From: Enoplosus armatus
Lineage: Eukaryota; Chordata; Actinopteri; Centrarchiformes; Enoplosidae
Direction: 5' to 3'
Assembly: GCF_043641665.1 (NCBI RefSeq)
Contig: NC_092203.1
Span: 2,480,001-2,544,000 of the forward strand
Length of the DNA stretch: 64,000 nt
Below the pieces are notes generated by a model. The model did not search any database. It saw only the letters and a program-made list of their open reading frames with translations, and was not told the origin of the DNA. Below, piece by piece: positions 47,101 through 55,416 of the stretch. Numbering within the stretch: position 1 is the first letter of the stretch; every line of letters begins with the position of its first letter. Position numbers and translations under genes: made by a program.

Positions 47101-50042
47101 CACACAGACATAACACACATAGTTTTAGATTTGGGGGGCCTTTAATGTCCAGAGAGAATCATTTGAGAGTCATCATGTTTTGAAGTTTTCTTCAGTATCA
47201 AAGTAACCCAGCAATAGTTGAGGTGCTAATAGCTTATTCAGCATACACTTAATGGTGCCAAAATGATCCTAACTGTACTTCCAAATATTCAAGCATGAAG
47301 ACAAAGAATCATAAAAGGAGATGCAAGGTGTTGGGTGTCAAAGTCTGACACTGTTTGAAAACTCCTGCCCTACTCTACTGCGACATTCACGCTGAGGGGA
47401 ATCTGGGTTGGGGGGAGAGGAGAGCCTTAATGGTCAACCAAGTTATTAACTGGTAACTGGCTGACAAACAAGGAGGGAAGTAATGTCCAACAGAGCATGT
47501 GAGCATGAAGGGTCAAGGCATGTTTGTGTCTACCTGTGTGTGAATTGGAGGAGGGGATAACGAGTTGGGGGGGGGGGGGGGGGGGGGGGGGGGCACTTTG
47601 ATGACCCTTAAAGATGACCTCTGACCCCTTGAAAAGGTTAAGAGGCAGATTAGGAGGGGAAGGGGAATTACAAATAGACCCCCCACCCCCGGCTGATTAC
47701 AAGCGATGCACATCCTCCAGGAATTTTGGAGATCCGAAACAGACGAGTGAGGGATGATAAAATGAATTTCATTAACCAACACACAGACAGACAAGGAGGC
47801 CTCTATCCCTCCATCCATCTTACCTTGTTTGAAGGTCCAGTGGTGCGAGTCTGTTCCTCGTATGCCGCAACGTTCTCCCATGTCGCAACCACAACGTGTG
47901 TCGGCGTGAATTTTGCGTCTGGGAACCCTCGATGTACTTCCTGGGTGAGCAGATGAATGAATGACGGAGGGAAAGAAGGAGAAAAGAAAAAAGGAAAGAT
48001 GGAGTGTACAATGGGTTGAACTAATGGATGAAGAACTGAAAAAAGGAAGAATCCAGATCTGTAGTTAAGCACAGTACAAAACGTATTCTCAACAGTCATT
48101 TGTCTGTAGTCACGATCGTATAGTCGGAGTGGATTGCTCTTGATAAACAGACCTGGGCCACTCTGTTGAGTACACTGGGCTTTTCTGTCACGCGGTAGTA
48201 AATCTGTCCTCGCCCTCCGCTGGTGTCAATGTCCGCCAGAAACGGTGCCACCGCAGGGAAATCTGTGGGGAAGCCGTCGTCAACATATTGCTTCTCCATC
48301 GGCAGGTCCTGGGCTGATATGATTCCATTGGTAGCCACCTAGAGACGGGGAGAGTCACTCATTGATCATAATAACAAGGCGATGACAGCAGCAGTTTAAT
48401 CATGGCTGCCAGTGGTGTTCCTGCAGACTCAAAGCCCACCGTAAAAACAAAATGTCTGGAACACCATCCTGAACCCACGGAACCTCCTAATGAACTCGCA
48501 TCCCCTCATGAACCACTGGAGCCAAATACTGAACCCCAAGATCCCCCTCATGAACCACTGCAACCCCCACACGGACCACAGTAATAGAGCATGACACATT
48601 CTGCTGATGCTGTATAAGTCTGTACATTTACTCAAGTACTGTACTTGAGGTACTCGTACTTTACTTGTGTATTTCCATTATATGCTACATGCGTATATTC
48701 TGCAGTTCCTTTGATAGTAGCGGTACATTTTGCTGACAATACTTCTCAATACTTACTTAAGTAAGATTTTAAATGCAGGACTTCTACTTGTAACTGAGTA
48801 CTGTTACATTGTGGTACTGCTACTATCTAGTAAATGATAAAAAAATACTTCTTTCACCACCGGCTACAACATCTAAGTATTGCCTCCATGCATCAATAAT
48901 ACTGATCCAATTACAGCAGCAGGAGAAGTACTCGGATCTTTTACTTCAATAAAAGCAGCAATACCGTGTAGAAATACTCTGTCACAAGTAAAAGTCCTGC
49001 ATTCAAAATGTTTACGTAAAAGTGAAAAAGTATCAAAACATAATTACCGTAAAGTAAAAGTACTCATTATGCAAAATGATCCTCATTAGAATCACATATA
49101 TTATACGTATTCTTGGATTGTAACTATGGACACGTTCATGTTGCAGCTGGTGAAGATGAAGCTACTCTTAATGCCTTTATAACTGCCGGGTAGCTTAAAT
49201 ATGTATTACTACACCAGAATGTATTAGTCGATTATATGTTCTATTGCTAATTTGAATCTGCAAAGTAGGTAAATGAAGTACAGTAAAAGTATAAGGAAGC
49301 ACTCAAAACTGTACTTAAACACAGCACTACCACTGTCCAATTACACAGTAATATAACCCTGCAGAGTGGCCCCCGCATAATGAGTACTTGTACCTCTGAA
49401 TTTCTCATCTATCGTTTCAATGTGCACCTTTAGATGCTGCAGGACTTTCACTTGTAATGGAGCGTTTGGTGCTACTTTTCCTTCAGTAAATGATCTGAAA
49501 ACCCCTTCCAGCACTGGGCTCACAGCACGCACGCTCGGGATTCACCAGCCCCCGTTGAGGACTTCTAACTGATTTAGACGTCGGGATACGTTCATGTAAA
49601 ATGAAAACGTGTTTTTGAAAAGTGTTTACACTCATGCATGCTGCAGAGGGGACAAGGGGCTCAAATCGGAGTATTGACAGCGCAGTTTTGTTGCAATCAC
49701 AACTTGCGGTCGCGGGAATAACTTCACGCTTTCACGGCCTGGACGTCCTGTGATAATATCATCAAGTGCCGGTGTGAAGCCCCCTTATCCACCAATCACA
49801 AGCATGCAGACGAGCAGTAATGAAGTTGTACTTACATAGAGATGGGAGAAGAGGGAGTCGTAGAAGTATAAGGGCTTGGGCAGGGGCAGCACTCTGGAGG
49901 TTTCATCGTCGCCCTCTGCTAATATGAAATCTCCACTCAAAGTGCCGTAAGGAAACACATCAGCCCTCTGGATGGCTGCAACCACACACACACTGCAGCT
50001 CCAGCAGAGCAGACACACGGCCAGTATTTCCCCTCTCTCCAT
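13700..50042 (-). CDS. nid2: Nidogen-2 with an expanded thyroglobulin type-1 array
   Basis: Forty coding exons on the minus strand, 50042 to 13700, sum to 5361 bases and read as one open frame of 1786 residues (human NID2 is about 1375). Nidogens are secreted basement-membrane linkers that bind laminin, type IV collagen and perlecan. Order: signal peptide, NIDO/G1, acidic linker, EGF, G2 beta-barrel, three EGFs, eight TY modules, YWTD propeller (G3), short tail. Exons before the array: 50042-49836, 48338-48153, 47940-47824, 40909-40808, 40666-40527, 39147-39015, 38929-38588, 38062-37951, 36163-36124, 35412-35303, 35173-35040, 34931-34820, 34395-34195, 34104-33874, 29725-29579, 28887-28759, 27535-27410. 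The array is listed separately. Exons after it: 19457-19285, 18656-18527, 18426-18255, 16342-16185, 16000-15877, 15736-15624, 13710-13700. Every junction keeps phase, which argues that the gene is functional. Paralogue (a or b) unresolved. Confidence 0.96.
13835..14060. repeat. Candidate short mobile-element remnant
   Basis: Contains GATTCTCTTCAGCGGCTCTT and, further on, a palindromic AAGAACGATGTGCCGTTCTT, followed by GAGCCATGAGATCCGGCTC. The inverted elements suggest a non-autonomous DNA transposon remnant inside the last nid2 intron. Class not determinable. Confidence 0.3.
14682..14872 (+). repeat. Three imperfect tandem units in the last nid2 intron
   Basis: A motif of the form CAGGT...GTAGAGGGTCG...CAGCTGTGTAAT recurs at about 14682, 14746 and 14826, spaced 64-80 bases. 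Copies are separated by CA-rich sequence. Confidence 0.6.
15369..15419. repeat. (TG)n(AG)n compound microsatellite
   Basis: About 20 TG units followed by GA units, in the last nid2 intron. Confidence 0.9.
15624..19457 (-). other. nid2: nid2 exons 34-39: linker and YWTD beta-propeller (G3)
   Basis: Exon 34 encodes a Pro-rich linker, then [20 protein letters not shown], the first propeller strand. The remaining exons hold LDL-receptor class B repeats with [35 protein letters not shown] and FYYTDWRRD (residues about 1510-1783). The family uses this propeller to bind the laminin gamma chain. The last full exon contains [17 protein letters not shown], a conserved nidogen C-terminal segment. Confidence 0.94.
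17250..17305. repeat. (CT)n(CA)n compound microsatellite
   Basis: About 14 CT units pass directly into about 14 CA units, in the nid2 intron between exons 36 and 37. Several further short TG/CA tracts lie within 16.5-17.6 kb. Confidence 0.9.
19578..19905 (-). other. nid2: TY module 8 of nid2 (diverged)
   Basis: Exons 19905-19776 (130 bases) and 19678-19578 (101 bases). It keeps six cysteines (SVCERW, YVPQC, QCYGE, YCWCV and a last Cys split across the next junction) but little else of the array sequence. Its internal intron is phase 2, not phase 0. It is separated from module 7 by a 1.8 kb intron. It probably corresponds to the last TY module of mammalian NID2 and was not part of the expansion. 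Confidence 0.92.
19740..19768. repeat. nid2: (GT)n tract beside the nid2 exon 32 donor
   Basis: About 14 GT units on plus, reading as CA on the nid2 RNA. The tract starts seven bases into the intron after exon 32. CA-rich intronic RNA near a 5' splice site is a known hnRNP L target class. Confidence 0.85.
21540..21700. repeat. Dispersed repeat family A (copy 2, rearranged)
   Basis: A minus-oriented fragment (GAGAAGATC, CCGCTCTCATATCTG) is followed by a plus-oriented one (ATGATCTTCTCATC, CAGCAAGAAAGCAAATAAGC). It lies in the intron between TY modules 7 and 8. Confidence 0.5.
21732..22081 (-). repeat. nid2: TY module 7 of nid2
   Basis: Exons 22081-21948 and 21837-21732. The first half is near-identical to module 3. 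The second half begins [11 protein letters not shown] and ends PSVDCDRPG, unlike any other copy. Confidence 0.92.
22688..23003 (-). repeat. nid2: TY module 6 of nid2
   Basis: Exons 23003-22870 and 22793-22688. The first half is distinctive ([28 protein letters not shown]). The second half is almost the same as that of module 5. It has the shortest internal intron (76 bases). Confidence 0.92.
23132..23468 (-). repeat. nid2: TY module 5 of nid2
   Basis: Exons 23468-23335 and 23237-23132. The first-half acceptor ends in GAG instead of the usual CAG. The first half and its donor-side intron resemble module 4; the second half and its donor-side intron are nearly identical to module 6. Confidence 0.92.
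24452..24814 (-). repeat. nid2: TY module 4 of nid2
   Basis: Exons 24814-24681 and 24557-24452. The first half matches module 5 except for one residue in the GYPIIGAY loop. The second half (SPGAPPTDC) resembles module 2. Confidence 0.93.
24838..25147 (+). repeat. Dispersed repeat family A (copy 3)
   Basis: Shows TTAAGCTAAGCTGACAGTCT, CATGAGAGTGGTATCCATC and AAGAAAGCAAATAGGC. It fills most of the intron between TY modules 4 and 3. Confidence 0.6.
25293..25640 (-). repeat. nid2: TY module 3 of nid2
   Basis: Exons 25640-25507 and 25398-25293. The first half ([20 protein letters not shown]) is closest to module 7; the second half ([16 protein letters not shown]) is closest to modules 5 and 6. 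Confidence 0.93.
26163..26494 (-). repeat. nid2: TY module 2 of nid2
   Basis: Exons 26494-26361 and 26268-26163. Loop residues [18 protein letters not shown]; second half has VESNGQE and [10 protein letters not shown]. Resembles module 4 in both halves. Confidence 0.93.
26675..27010 (-). repeat. nid2: TY module 1 of nid2
   Basis: Exons 27010-26877 and 26780-26675. It is the most diverged of the seven similar modules: it begins [18 protein letters not shown] and has [15 protein letters not shown] where the others have YVPQC and GQY. It probably represents the ancestral first module. Confidence 0.93.
27829..27857. repeat. (CA)n microsatellite
   Basis: About 14 CA units in the nid2 intron upstream of exon 17. 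Confidence 0.9.
29270..29315. repeat. (AAGAG)n pentanucleotide repeat
   Basis: Nine or so units of AAGAG in the intron between nid2 exons 15 and 16. Confidence 0.9.
31265..31313. repeat. (CA)n microsatellite
   Basis: About 24 CA units. Confidence 0.9.
32022..32126. repeat. (CG)n then long (CA)n alternating tract
   Basis: Eight CG steps at 32022-32038, a short interrupted section, then about 34 CA units at 32058-32126. Almost 100 bases of alternating pyrimidine-purine sequence, the classic Z-DNA-prone type. Confidence 0.9.
34547..34591. repeat. (CA)n microsatellite
   Basis: About 22 CA units in the intron between nid2 exons 12 and 13. Confidence 0.9.
34767..34813. repeat. nid2: (CA)n tract beside the nid2 exon 12 donor
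   Basis: About 23 CA units, reading as UG in the nid2 RNA. The tract begins right after the GTAAAC donor of exon 12 (34819). Confidence 0.9.
36124..38929 (-). other. nid2: nid2 exons 7-9: acidic linker between G1 and G2
   Basis: Exon 7 (114 codons) plus exons 8 and 9 give residues 296-459, rich in Asp, Glu, Pro and Ser. Tyrosines in acidic context (for example [10 protein letters not shown] and [10 protein letters not shown]) fit tyrosine-sulfation sites, which are known in the nidogen linker. Low complexity is normal for this region. Confidence 0.85.
39347..40482 (+). repeat. Tandem intronic repeat: one old and two near-identical 396-bp units
   Basis: Units 39691-40086 and 40087-40482 are each 396 bases and differ at five positions by eye. 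A diverged, shorter unit (39347-39690, 344 bases) precedes them and starts with the same GTTTGGACAGTGTCAG-type sequence. The array lies in the nid2 intron between exons 5 and 6. Units are rich in GCTAGCTAG-type palindromes. No coding potential. Confidence 0.9.
42150..42425. repeat. Dispersed repeat fragments, families B and A
   Basis: The first part (GATCCCTTAACTTTTCATCT, AGCGCCATCACCAGGT) matches family B, whose fullest copy is at 62690-63190. The second part (GAGAAGATCGACACCACTCT) is family A in reverse orientation. Confidence 0.55.
43010..43110 (+). repeat. Dispersed repeat family A (copy 4)
   Basis: Contains CAGGCTAGCTGTTTCACCCT and ATGCTAAGCTAACCGTCTCC. Confidence 0.6.
44130..44157. repeat. 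Poly-C tract (28 bases)
   Basis: Twenty-eight consecutive C inside nid2 intron 3, so poly-G on the nid2 RNA. Confidence 0.9.
44660..44765 (+). repeat. Dispersed repeat family A (copy 5)
   Basis: Contains CTGAATGCTAAGCTAAGCTA, GGCTTCATATTTAGCGTACA and CGAGAGCGGTATCAATAATC. Confidence 0.6.
47567..47593. repeat. Poly-G tract (27 bases)
   Basis: Twenty-seven consecutive G close to nid2 exon 3. Confidence 0.9.
48605..49330. repeat. Two facing fragments of a dispersed DNA-transposon-like repeat
   Basis: The left arm (about 48618-48860) has ACTCAAGTACTGTACTTGAG and GTACTCGTACTTTACTTG. The right arm (about 48900-49330) has the reverse-type text AAAGTAAAAGTACTCATTAT and AAAAGTCCTGCATTCAAAAT. I associate these sequences with an abundant non-autonomous, hAT-like element of teleosts. 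It lies in nid2 intron 1. Confidence 0.6.
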
Positions 50043-50052
50043 TGTAGAGCCG

Positions 50053-50112
50053 GTGGTGGTGGTGGTGTTAGGTGGGTGGGTGAGGGGGTGGTGGTGGGGG
50101 GTGGGGTGGGAT
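50053..50112. other. G-rich tract just upstream of the nid2 start
   Basis: Repeated GGTGG and GGGG runs on plus, hence C-rich in the nid2 5' leader. Potential G-quadruplex on the template strand of the nid2 promoter/leader. Confidence 0.6.
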
Positions 50113-50253
50113 TGAGCAGCTCTGCGCTATGAGAGGGAGCAGCAGGAGAGAGGCACGGATGGACTCAGAGGGAGCAGCAGAAAGAAGGAGAGCTCTCCTC
50201 CTCCACGCCGAGCCTCTGATACTCGGCAGGGAGGGAGGAGTTTAGGCCTCTTC

Positions 50254-50263
50254 TGATTGGTCA
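50254..50263 (-). promoter_or_regulatory. CCAAT box upstream of nid2
   Basis: Minus-strand GACCAATCAG about 215 bases before the nid2 ATG, in a GC-rich stretch (50130-50300). This is a usual position for a CCAAT box in a TATA-less promoter. Confidence 0.45.
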
Positions 50264-50398
50264 GCGGCGCCCTGAGTGACAGCAAGGCCGGCGCTGGAGG
50301 TAACATCTGGCTCGTATTAGAGAAAAGACAAATAGAGCGTTTTTAATCCGGATGTAACTCTATCTGTTTCACAACAATGAAACACAGACATTGTGTAA

Positions 50399-50429
<31 letters not shown>

Positions 50430-50697
50430 CTGAGAAAACCAGTTAAAATTCTAAAATCGCTGGAATTTCATTGGAAGACATTTATTACATCAAGACAGAA
50501 GTATCCACACTGTATCACGAGCCCTCTGCAGTAAAGTGTTTAAATCAAATGCACTTGTATTTCTTAGCGCCCATTGTTTTGTTGAAAACATTTCAATCAT
50601 CAAGCATACAATTTACTAAATATTTAGATGTAGTTTTTGTTTTATTTCACGAGGTGATTCGCTCATTAAAGGCCATGGAGGAAACCTCAAAATACTT

Positions 50698-50715
50698 GGG
50701 CGCCCCCTAGTGTCC
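50698..50715 (-). promoter_or_regulatory. CTCF-like motif between nid2 and ptger2
   Basis: Minus-strand GGACACTAGGGGGCGCCC is a strong match to the CTCF core. It sits about 660 bases upstream of the nid2 start, between two divergent genes. Confidence 0.45.
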
Positions 50716-51704
50716 GCAACAGCATATGGTAGCATACGGCACGTACAGTGTACAGAAGCATATTGGACTTGAAACTAGAGCTGGAACGGTTAGTCCATCA
50801 ATTTAAAAAGTTCAGGTCAGTTTTATTTATGTCACAAGGCTGCCTCAAAGGTATAATAACATAAATAACACCCACTGACCTCAGACCCTTGATTCAGAGG
50901 AGGACAAACCCCACCCCCCACACACACAAAAAAAAAACACATGCAGCTGTCATGTGTACAGAATAGACCAACATCTGGATGACAACAGGTTGACAGGTTG
51001 CCAGCACAAATGAGAAATGTGCTCCAGACGAAGATCCAGAAGATCCAGATCTAACCCAGGGGAGAGGGTCAGGGTTAGGGTGCAGTACATGCAATAAAAA
51101 CACAGTGGCTGGGTAACTCTGAGGAGCTCCTTCACGGCCTGATGCCGCCGCACCAGGCGGCGATGCTTGTACTTACCCAGTGGAACCTACAGGTGGAGCC
51201 AAAGGCAAGGCTTAGATAACCACCCAGACAGAGCTTCACAACAAAAGTATTTCAATTTCGTTCTGATTTATTTAGCGTGTGAAAATGATGGTGTAGGTTG
51301 AACTTATGTGAAATATAAGTCTGGCATGTATTGAATGATCAAAATCAGTATTGCATTTGGCCAGAATACCCAAACACCACCTGTTTACATTTGGATTATT
51401 GTGCTCTGAGCAAACTACGGCACATAAACACACAATTGGTCGCATTTCACTCCTAAATTCAATCATTGCTATCTAATGTGGTAGTGTTTTCTTCTCTGGT
51501 TGTGTTTTTCAGTATCCCAGTGTGTAATTACAGGCTGCTGACTGACCAGCTTCATTTGTGACATCAGATATTCACCAAAATCAATGAACTCATCAATGAT
51601 TCAGGGCCATTAGCAGACTGGAGCACACACACACACACACACAGCAATAATGTATTTTGTTGACATGAAGGAGTGATATGAGAAATGAAGCCTCACAGTG
51701 GGAC

Positions 51705-51708
<4 letters not shown>

Positions 51709-51766
<58 letters not shown>

Positions 51767-51776
51767 CGAGAGAGAC
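51709..51776. repeat. (TG)n(AG)n compound microsatellite
   Basis: About 20 TG units followed by AG units. Confidence 0.9.
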
Positions 51777-53292
51777 TAACAATACACACAGCACTTGTCA
51801 GCACTTCTTTAACTGATGCCGAGCCCTCAACAAAGCCTGTTTACCAGCACAGCAGACCATAGGATTTGTGGATTAAGACCTTGATCAATAATTGAAGTGA
51901 TTCTAAATAAAGAGCGCAGACAGACAGTGAGGATCACGTATTGTCTATCATCTGGATCAATATCGACTCAAGGGTGGATCAGTAAGATTCAAAATTCTGG
52001 ATCCTCAGAGGAGACTTCAGTTTATGGATTTTGTGTTGGATGAATTGATTGCATGTCTGATATTATTTAAAGCTATTATCTGGGACACTTGTGATTGAAG
52101 GTCAAAGCTGCAACTCTTTATCATAAATGGATATAATACGTTGTATTTTTTTTTGTATTTAAGTTAGGGAAGGAACGAGAAAAGGACATGAAAAGAAACA
52201 AAATGACAGGAAATGAAAGGCTAGAATAAAGGCAGGAAAAGAAAGGAAAGGAACAGGAAAAGAGAGGAAAGGCAGGCAAGGGTACAGAAAGGTATGTCGG
52301 CATCAGTAAAGGCACGAGGTAAAAGAGGCCTCTGCTGCGTGAGGAAACAAATATAGAGCAAGGGTAAAAGGAGACAGAGAGATAAATGAATGGAGAGACT
52401 GAGCTTCAAACAACAAAGAGAGCGAAAGAGAAGCAACAGACGAAAGAGGATAGGAAAGACACAAACAAAAAGAGAGGGGCAGGGAGTGCATAGGATTCCT
52501 GTGTCTGATGAGTGCTGTCAGAACTAAAAATAACCATCTCAACTTGACAAGTCAGGTTGTAAAATGTAACGCAGCCCTCTACATGAATTACTGCGGGTTT
52601 GTAACACTTCACCGGCCGAAACACTTCAGGGCTCAGCAACATTAAAATGTCTGGGGTCATTTTGGAGAGGGACCAAAGTGTGCAGAGAGAGAGAGAGAGA
52701 GAGAGACCGGGGTAGACCAAAGGAGAGAGCGAGAGAGGAAGCAGTGATCGCACAATGGCAATACGTTACGATTAAGAATCCGTTAATGGGCCTGAATAAT
52801 AGCACTCAAGTGTTTTTATCTCGGGGCTTTCAGCATACATCACGGCCCATTTTAGGATCCTGTTTGGGAGAAAAGGTGTCATTAGAATAACATTTGAATG
52901 CGCTGTGGAATTTTTGAAAGCTATTTTGCTAAAAAATGGGCAGATGCCTTTATTATGCCTTTGTGGTTGAAGTCATCCTCGCTGCACAAAATCATCCGTG
53001 TCCGCATGGCACAACCCTGAAAAGCAAAACCAAAAAAAAAATTCTAATTGTTATACTGGACATTTATTAATCATCCAATGATTCCTTCTTAGGGTCATGA
53101 GGGAATGGAGATAGGTTAGAAGACATGGTGACATGCCGGATATGTCACAGACAGAAGGACAAACACTCACATTCATTCGGAGAATAACATGCAATCTCCA
53201 CACAGAGATATAGGAAATATATTGCATATATTGCATTATATTCCCAAAATATCATATTTGCATATCTAAAGTAGTTTCTGCATTATTTCGGA

Positions 53293-53313
53293 GGGGGGGG
53301 GGGGGGGGGGGGG
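53293..53313. repeat. Poly-G tract (21 bases)
   Basis: Twenty-one consecutive G about 320 bases upstream of the GC-rich ptger2 promoter region. Confidence 0.9.
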
Positions 53314-53611
53314 TGTTTTCCTGCATTTTCTTATCATCCAGAACACACGCATACAAATGGATATATATGACACATTCACACGACTGTAGTCTCTCTAAAA
53401 AAAAAACCCTCTGCAAATCATGAATCTGGATTATTGTGTGAAATAATGACATTACATGAATCAGTGCTGAAACAATTGGTCGATTCATTAGTTGTTGGAC
53501 TAACTAATGAACTAATTCCTGTTCTACAGTGTATCCTCCCCGATATTTGACTACAGGCTGTCAGAAGGCGAGCTCCGGGCCCGGCACTGCCAGGAGTACT
53601 TTAAGTTACTT

Positions 53612-53641
53612 AAAGGGGGGCGGGTGCGCTGTGTGACGTCA
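53612..53641 (+). promoter_or_regulatory. GC box and full palindromic CRE in the ptger2 promoter
   Basis: A GGGGGGCGGG GC box (about 53614-53623) is followed by TGACGTCA at 53634-53641, the complete cAMP response element. The block begins a CpG-rich stretch that continues to about 53900, some 200 bases before a TATA box. Confidence 0.55.
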
Positions 53642-53847
53642 CCGCACCGTTGCCTGTACCCCCCCCCCGGTTCATTCATGCCTGCCTCATCACAGTGCCG
53701 CGCGCCTCGCCCTCTCCGCACCTCACCTTCGCAGCAGCGCAGCTTTGCGACACACAAACGATAAGTCGGGAGACGTGTCTGCGCCGTGCGACTCGGCCGG
53801 GACTCTGGAACACGGGAATAGACGTCCACACTTCCGGGGAGCAAGTT

Positions 53848-53853
53848 ATAAAA
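53848..53853 (+). promoter_or_regulatory. TATA box of ptger2
   Basis: TATAAA (context GTTATAAAAGAG) at the end of the CpG-rich stretch, which puts transcription start near 53880. An alternative reading is a splice donor at 53857 in an earlier-starting leader exon. Confidence 0.5.
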
Positions 53854-53879
53854 GAGGTGAGGACTTCATTGTTTGGACG

Positions 53880-54528
53880 CGTCTCACCGCCGTAAAGTCC
53901 ACGCGGATGTGACAGATGTTGCCTCGCGCTGTTTTCTCTCATTCGGGGCGACCTTAAAGCAAAACTCCATGTAGAAAACTCGCAAGCGTTTGTTCCCCCC
54001 CCCCCCCTGGCTGACTTAAAAACAGTCATCCTGTCAGAGATTGACTTAAGTCATTTTGTAAGTAAGTCGTCGATCTTCCATTCGGCACACATTTAATTCA
54101 TCCAGCAGCGTTTTTTTCCAACTTTGATAGCTAATTACTACTACTTACTTCGCCTGGTATCTCATTCAGTCAGCACGTTGTCTGCTGCACACAACTGAAC
54201 ACTCAATTCAGAAAATGTAATTAAACTGTAGAGTCTTAATGGACTTTAGTTGTGTTATAACTGGTACTCTGCGCCCACAAGTCTAATTTTCTTTATTGTC
54301 TGATTTTACAGTAATGTCCAGCTCATATCACAACTGACTCAAAGTCTGCGCTCAACTTTTCCACGAAACACAAGCAGCCGTCCACAGCCTCAACACCTGG
54401 ACACATCTGTCAGAGCTCTGCTTTTACACTTTTTAGTGTCTTTTGTTTTTTTTTTTGTTTTGTTTTGACCGGTTCAGTGACATTTAATCTCCAGGAGTGG
54501 ACGCGTCGTGCATTGGACAGAGCGAGAG
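53880..54528 (+). other. Candidate 5' untranslated leader exon(s) of ptger2
   Basis: A consensus donor (GAGAG then GTAAGT) ends at 54528. The acceptor before the coding exon is AACCAG at 55323. The leader may be one exon from about 53880, or include a small exon 54494-54528 after the CTCCAG acceptor at 54493. Confidence 0.4.
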
Positions 54529-54577
54529 GTAAGTGAGTCAGATATCTGGTCGTTACACACTGAGTGAAAGTGAAGGC

Positions 54578-54602
54578 ACACACACACACACACACACACA
54601 CA
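54578..54602. repeat. (CA)n microsatellite
   Basis: About 12 CA units in the ptger2 leader intron. Confidence 0.9.
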
Positions 54603-55324
54603 CGCATACAAAGTCATACAAGTGGAACAGATGTGTAATATTACGTGGGCCTATTTTTCTGAGTAAGGCAGCAGCTGCATAGATAGATGGTTTGAAACAA
54701 GCAACGTGTCTTCGTGCTTCAGTGGGAAATTGATCAGAAAGTTCGGTGCAAGTTGGACCTCTGCTTTTGGACTTTCAGCCTGTCAGCTGATGTCTGTTAA
54801 CTGGTGAGACAGAAGAGGAACAACTTCGGGTTTCACAACTCCAAAACTCATACTGGAGCAGAGTTCAAGCCCTGAGATTTTTCCTTATATGCAAACGGTT
54901 CCTTTTTATGGTGGGAAGAATATGTTCTCCCTTTTTCTGTGTATGTTTGGGATCAGTAAAGTTAGACAAAGACTTGCAAATATGAAATGAGAGTGGTGTG
55001 TATAGTCAGCACTGTTGACGCCGAGTCAAAACACGAGTTCGAAAGTAAGGGAGGCTAGTAAACATCCTTCACAGATGATGCAGGATCTGCTTGGGCCAAT
55101 GAGTGCCAAGTAAACAACTGTTGTTGACAGACATTTCTTGGCAACCAAGATCTTGCGTTTGATGAACAGACAGACGGGCTGTAGGCAATTCCCAATTTAT
55201 CTGCGGCTCATTGTCCCAATTAATCAAGTTTAATGGAAATGTCAGATCGACTAATCAATAAATCGACTAATTGCTGCAGCTCTAAATCTCAGAGATATTC
55301 ATTCTTCCTTTCTGTCCAACCAGG

Positions 55325-55360
55325 ATGGCCACAGACAACATTTTAAGGACACATTTTTGA
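55325..55360 (+). other. Upstream ORF in the ptger2 leader
   Basis: ATG at 55325 opens an 11-codon frame ending in TGA at 55358-55360, 56 bases before the receptor ATG. The ATG is the second base after the splice acceptor. Its context GATGGCC is fair. Confidence 0.5.
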
Positions 55361-55416
55361 CACTTTTTTTGGAAGCAGAGACATATTTTCGAATTAAATC
55401 CGGACAGTTTTCAGCC

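Larger units (their letters stand above)
40910..47823. other. nid2 intron 3 (6.9 kb), repeat-rich
   Basis: No coding exon seen. Contains family A and B repeat fragments (42150-42425, 43010-43110, 44660-44765), CA tracts (42641-42670, 43567-43600), a 28-base C-run (44130-44157) and a 27-base G-run (47567-47593). Confidence 0.65.
39015..50042 (-). other. nid2: nid2 exons 1-6: signal peptide and NIDO (G1) domain
   Basis: Exon 1 (69 codons) starts with a hydrophobic leader rich in Cys, Val and Leu, then ADVFPYG, the usual nidogen mature start. Exons 2-6 encode residues 70-295. They include the NIDO motif with [17 protein letters not shown], the block [28 protein letters not shown] and the closing [14 protein letters not shown]. 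The ATG at 50042 is the only start upstream of the leader. Intron 3 (40910-47823) is 6.9 kb. Confidence 0.93.
50305..53560. other. nid2-ptger2 divergent intergenic region
   Basis: No coding gene seen. Contains CA (50406-50428) and TG/AG (51709-51776) microsatellites, a GA tract (52683-52706), a 21-base G-run (53293-53313) and a CTCF-like motif at 50698-50715. Long minus-strand frames at 52.1-52.8 kb are purine-tract artefacts. Confidence 0.65.

Noticed and set aside
52121..52753. Overlapping minus-strand frames rich in Leu, Ser and Phe
   Set aside because: They arise from a purine-rich A/G stretch. No family motif or exon borders.
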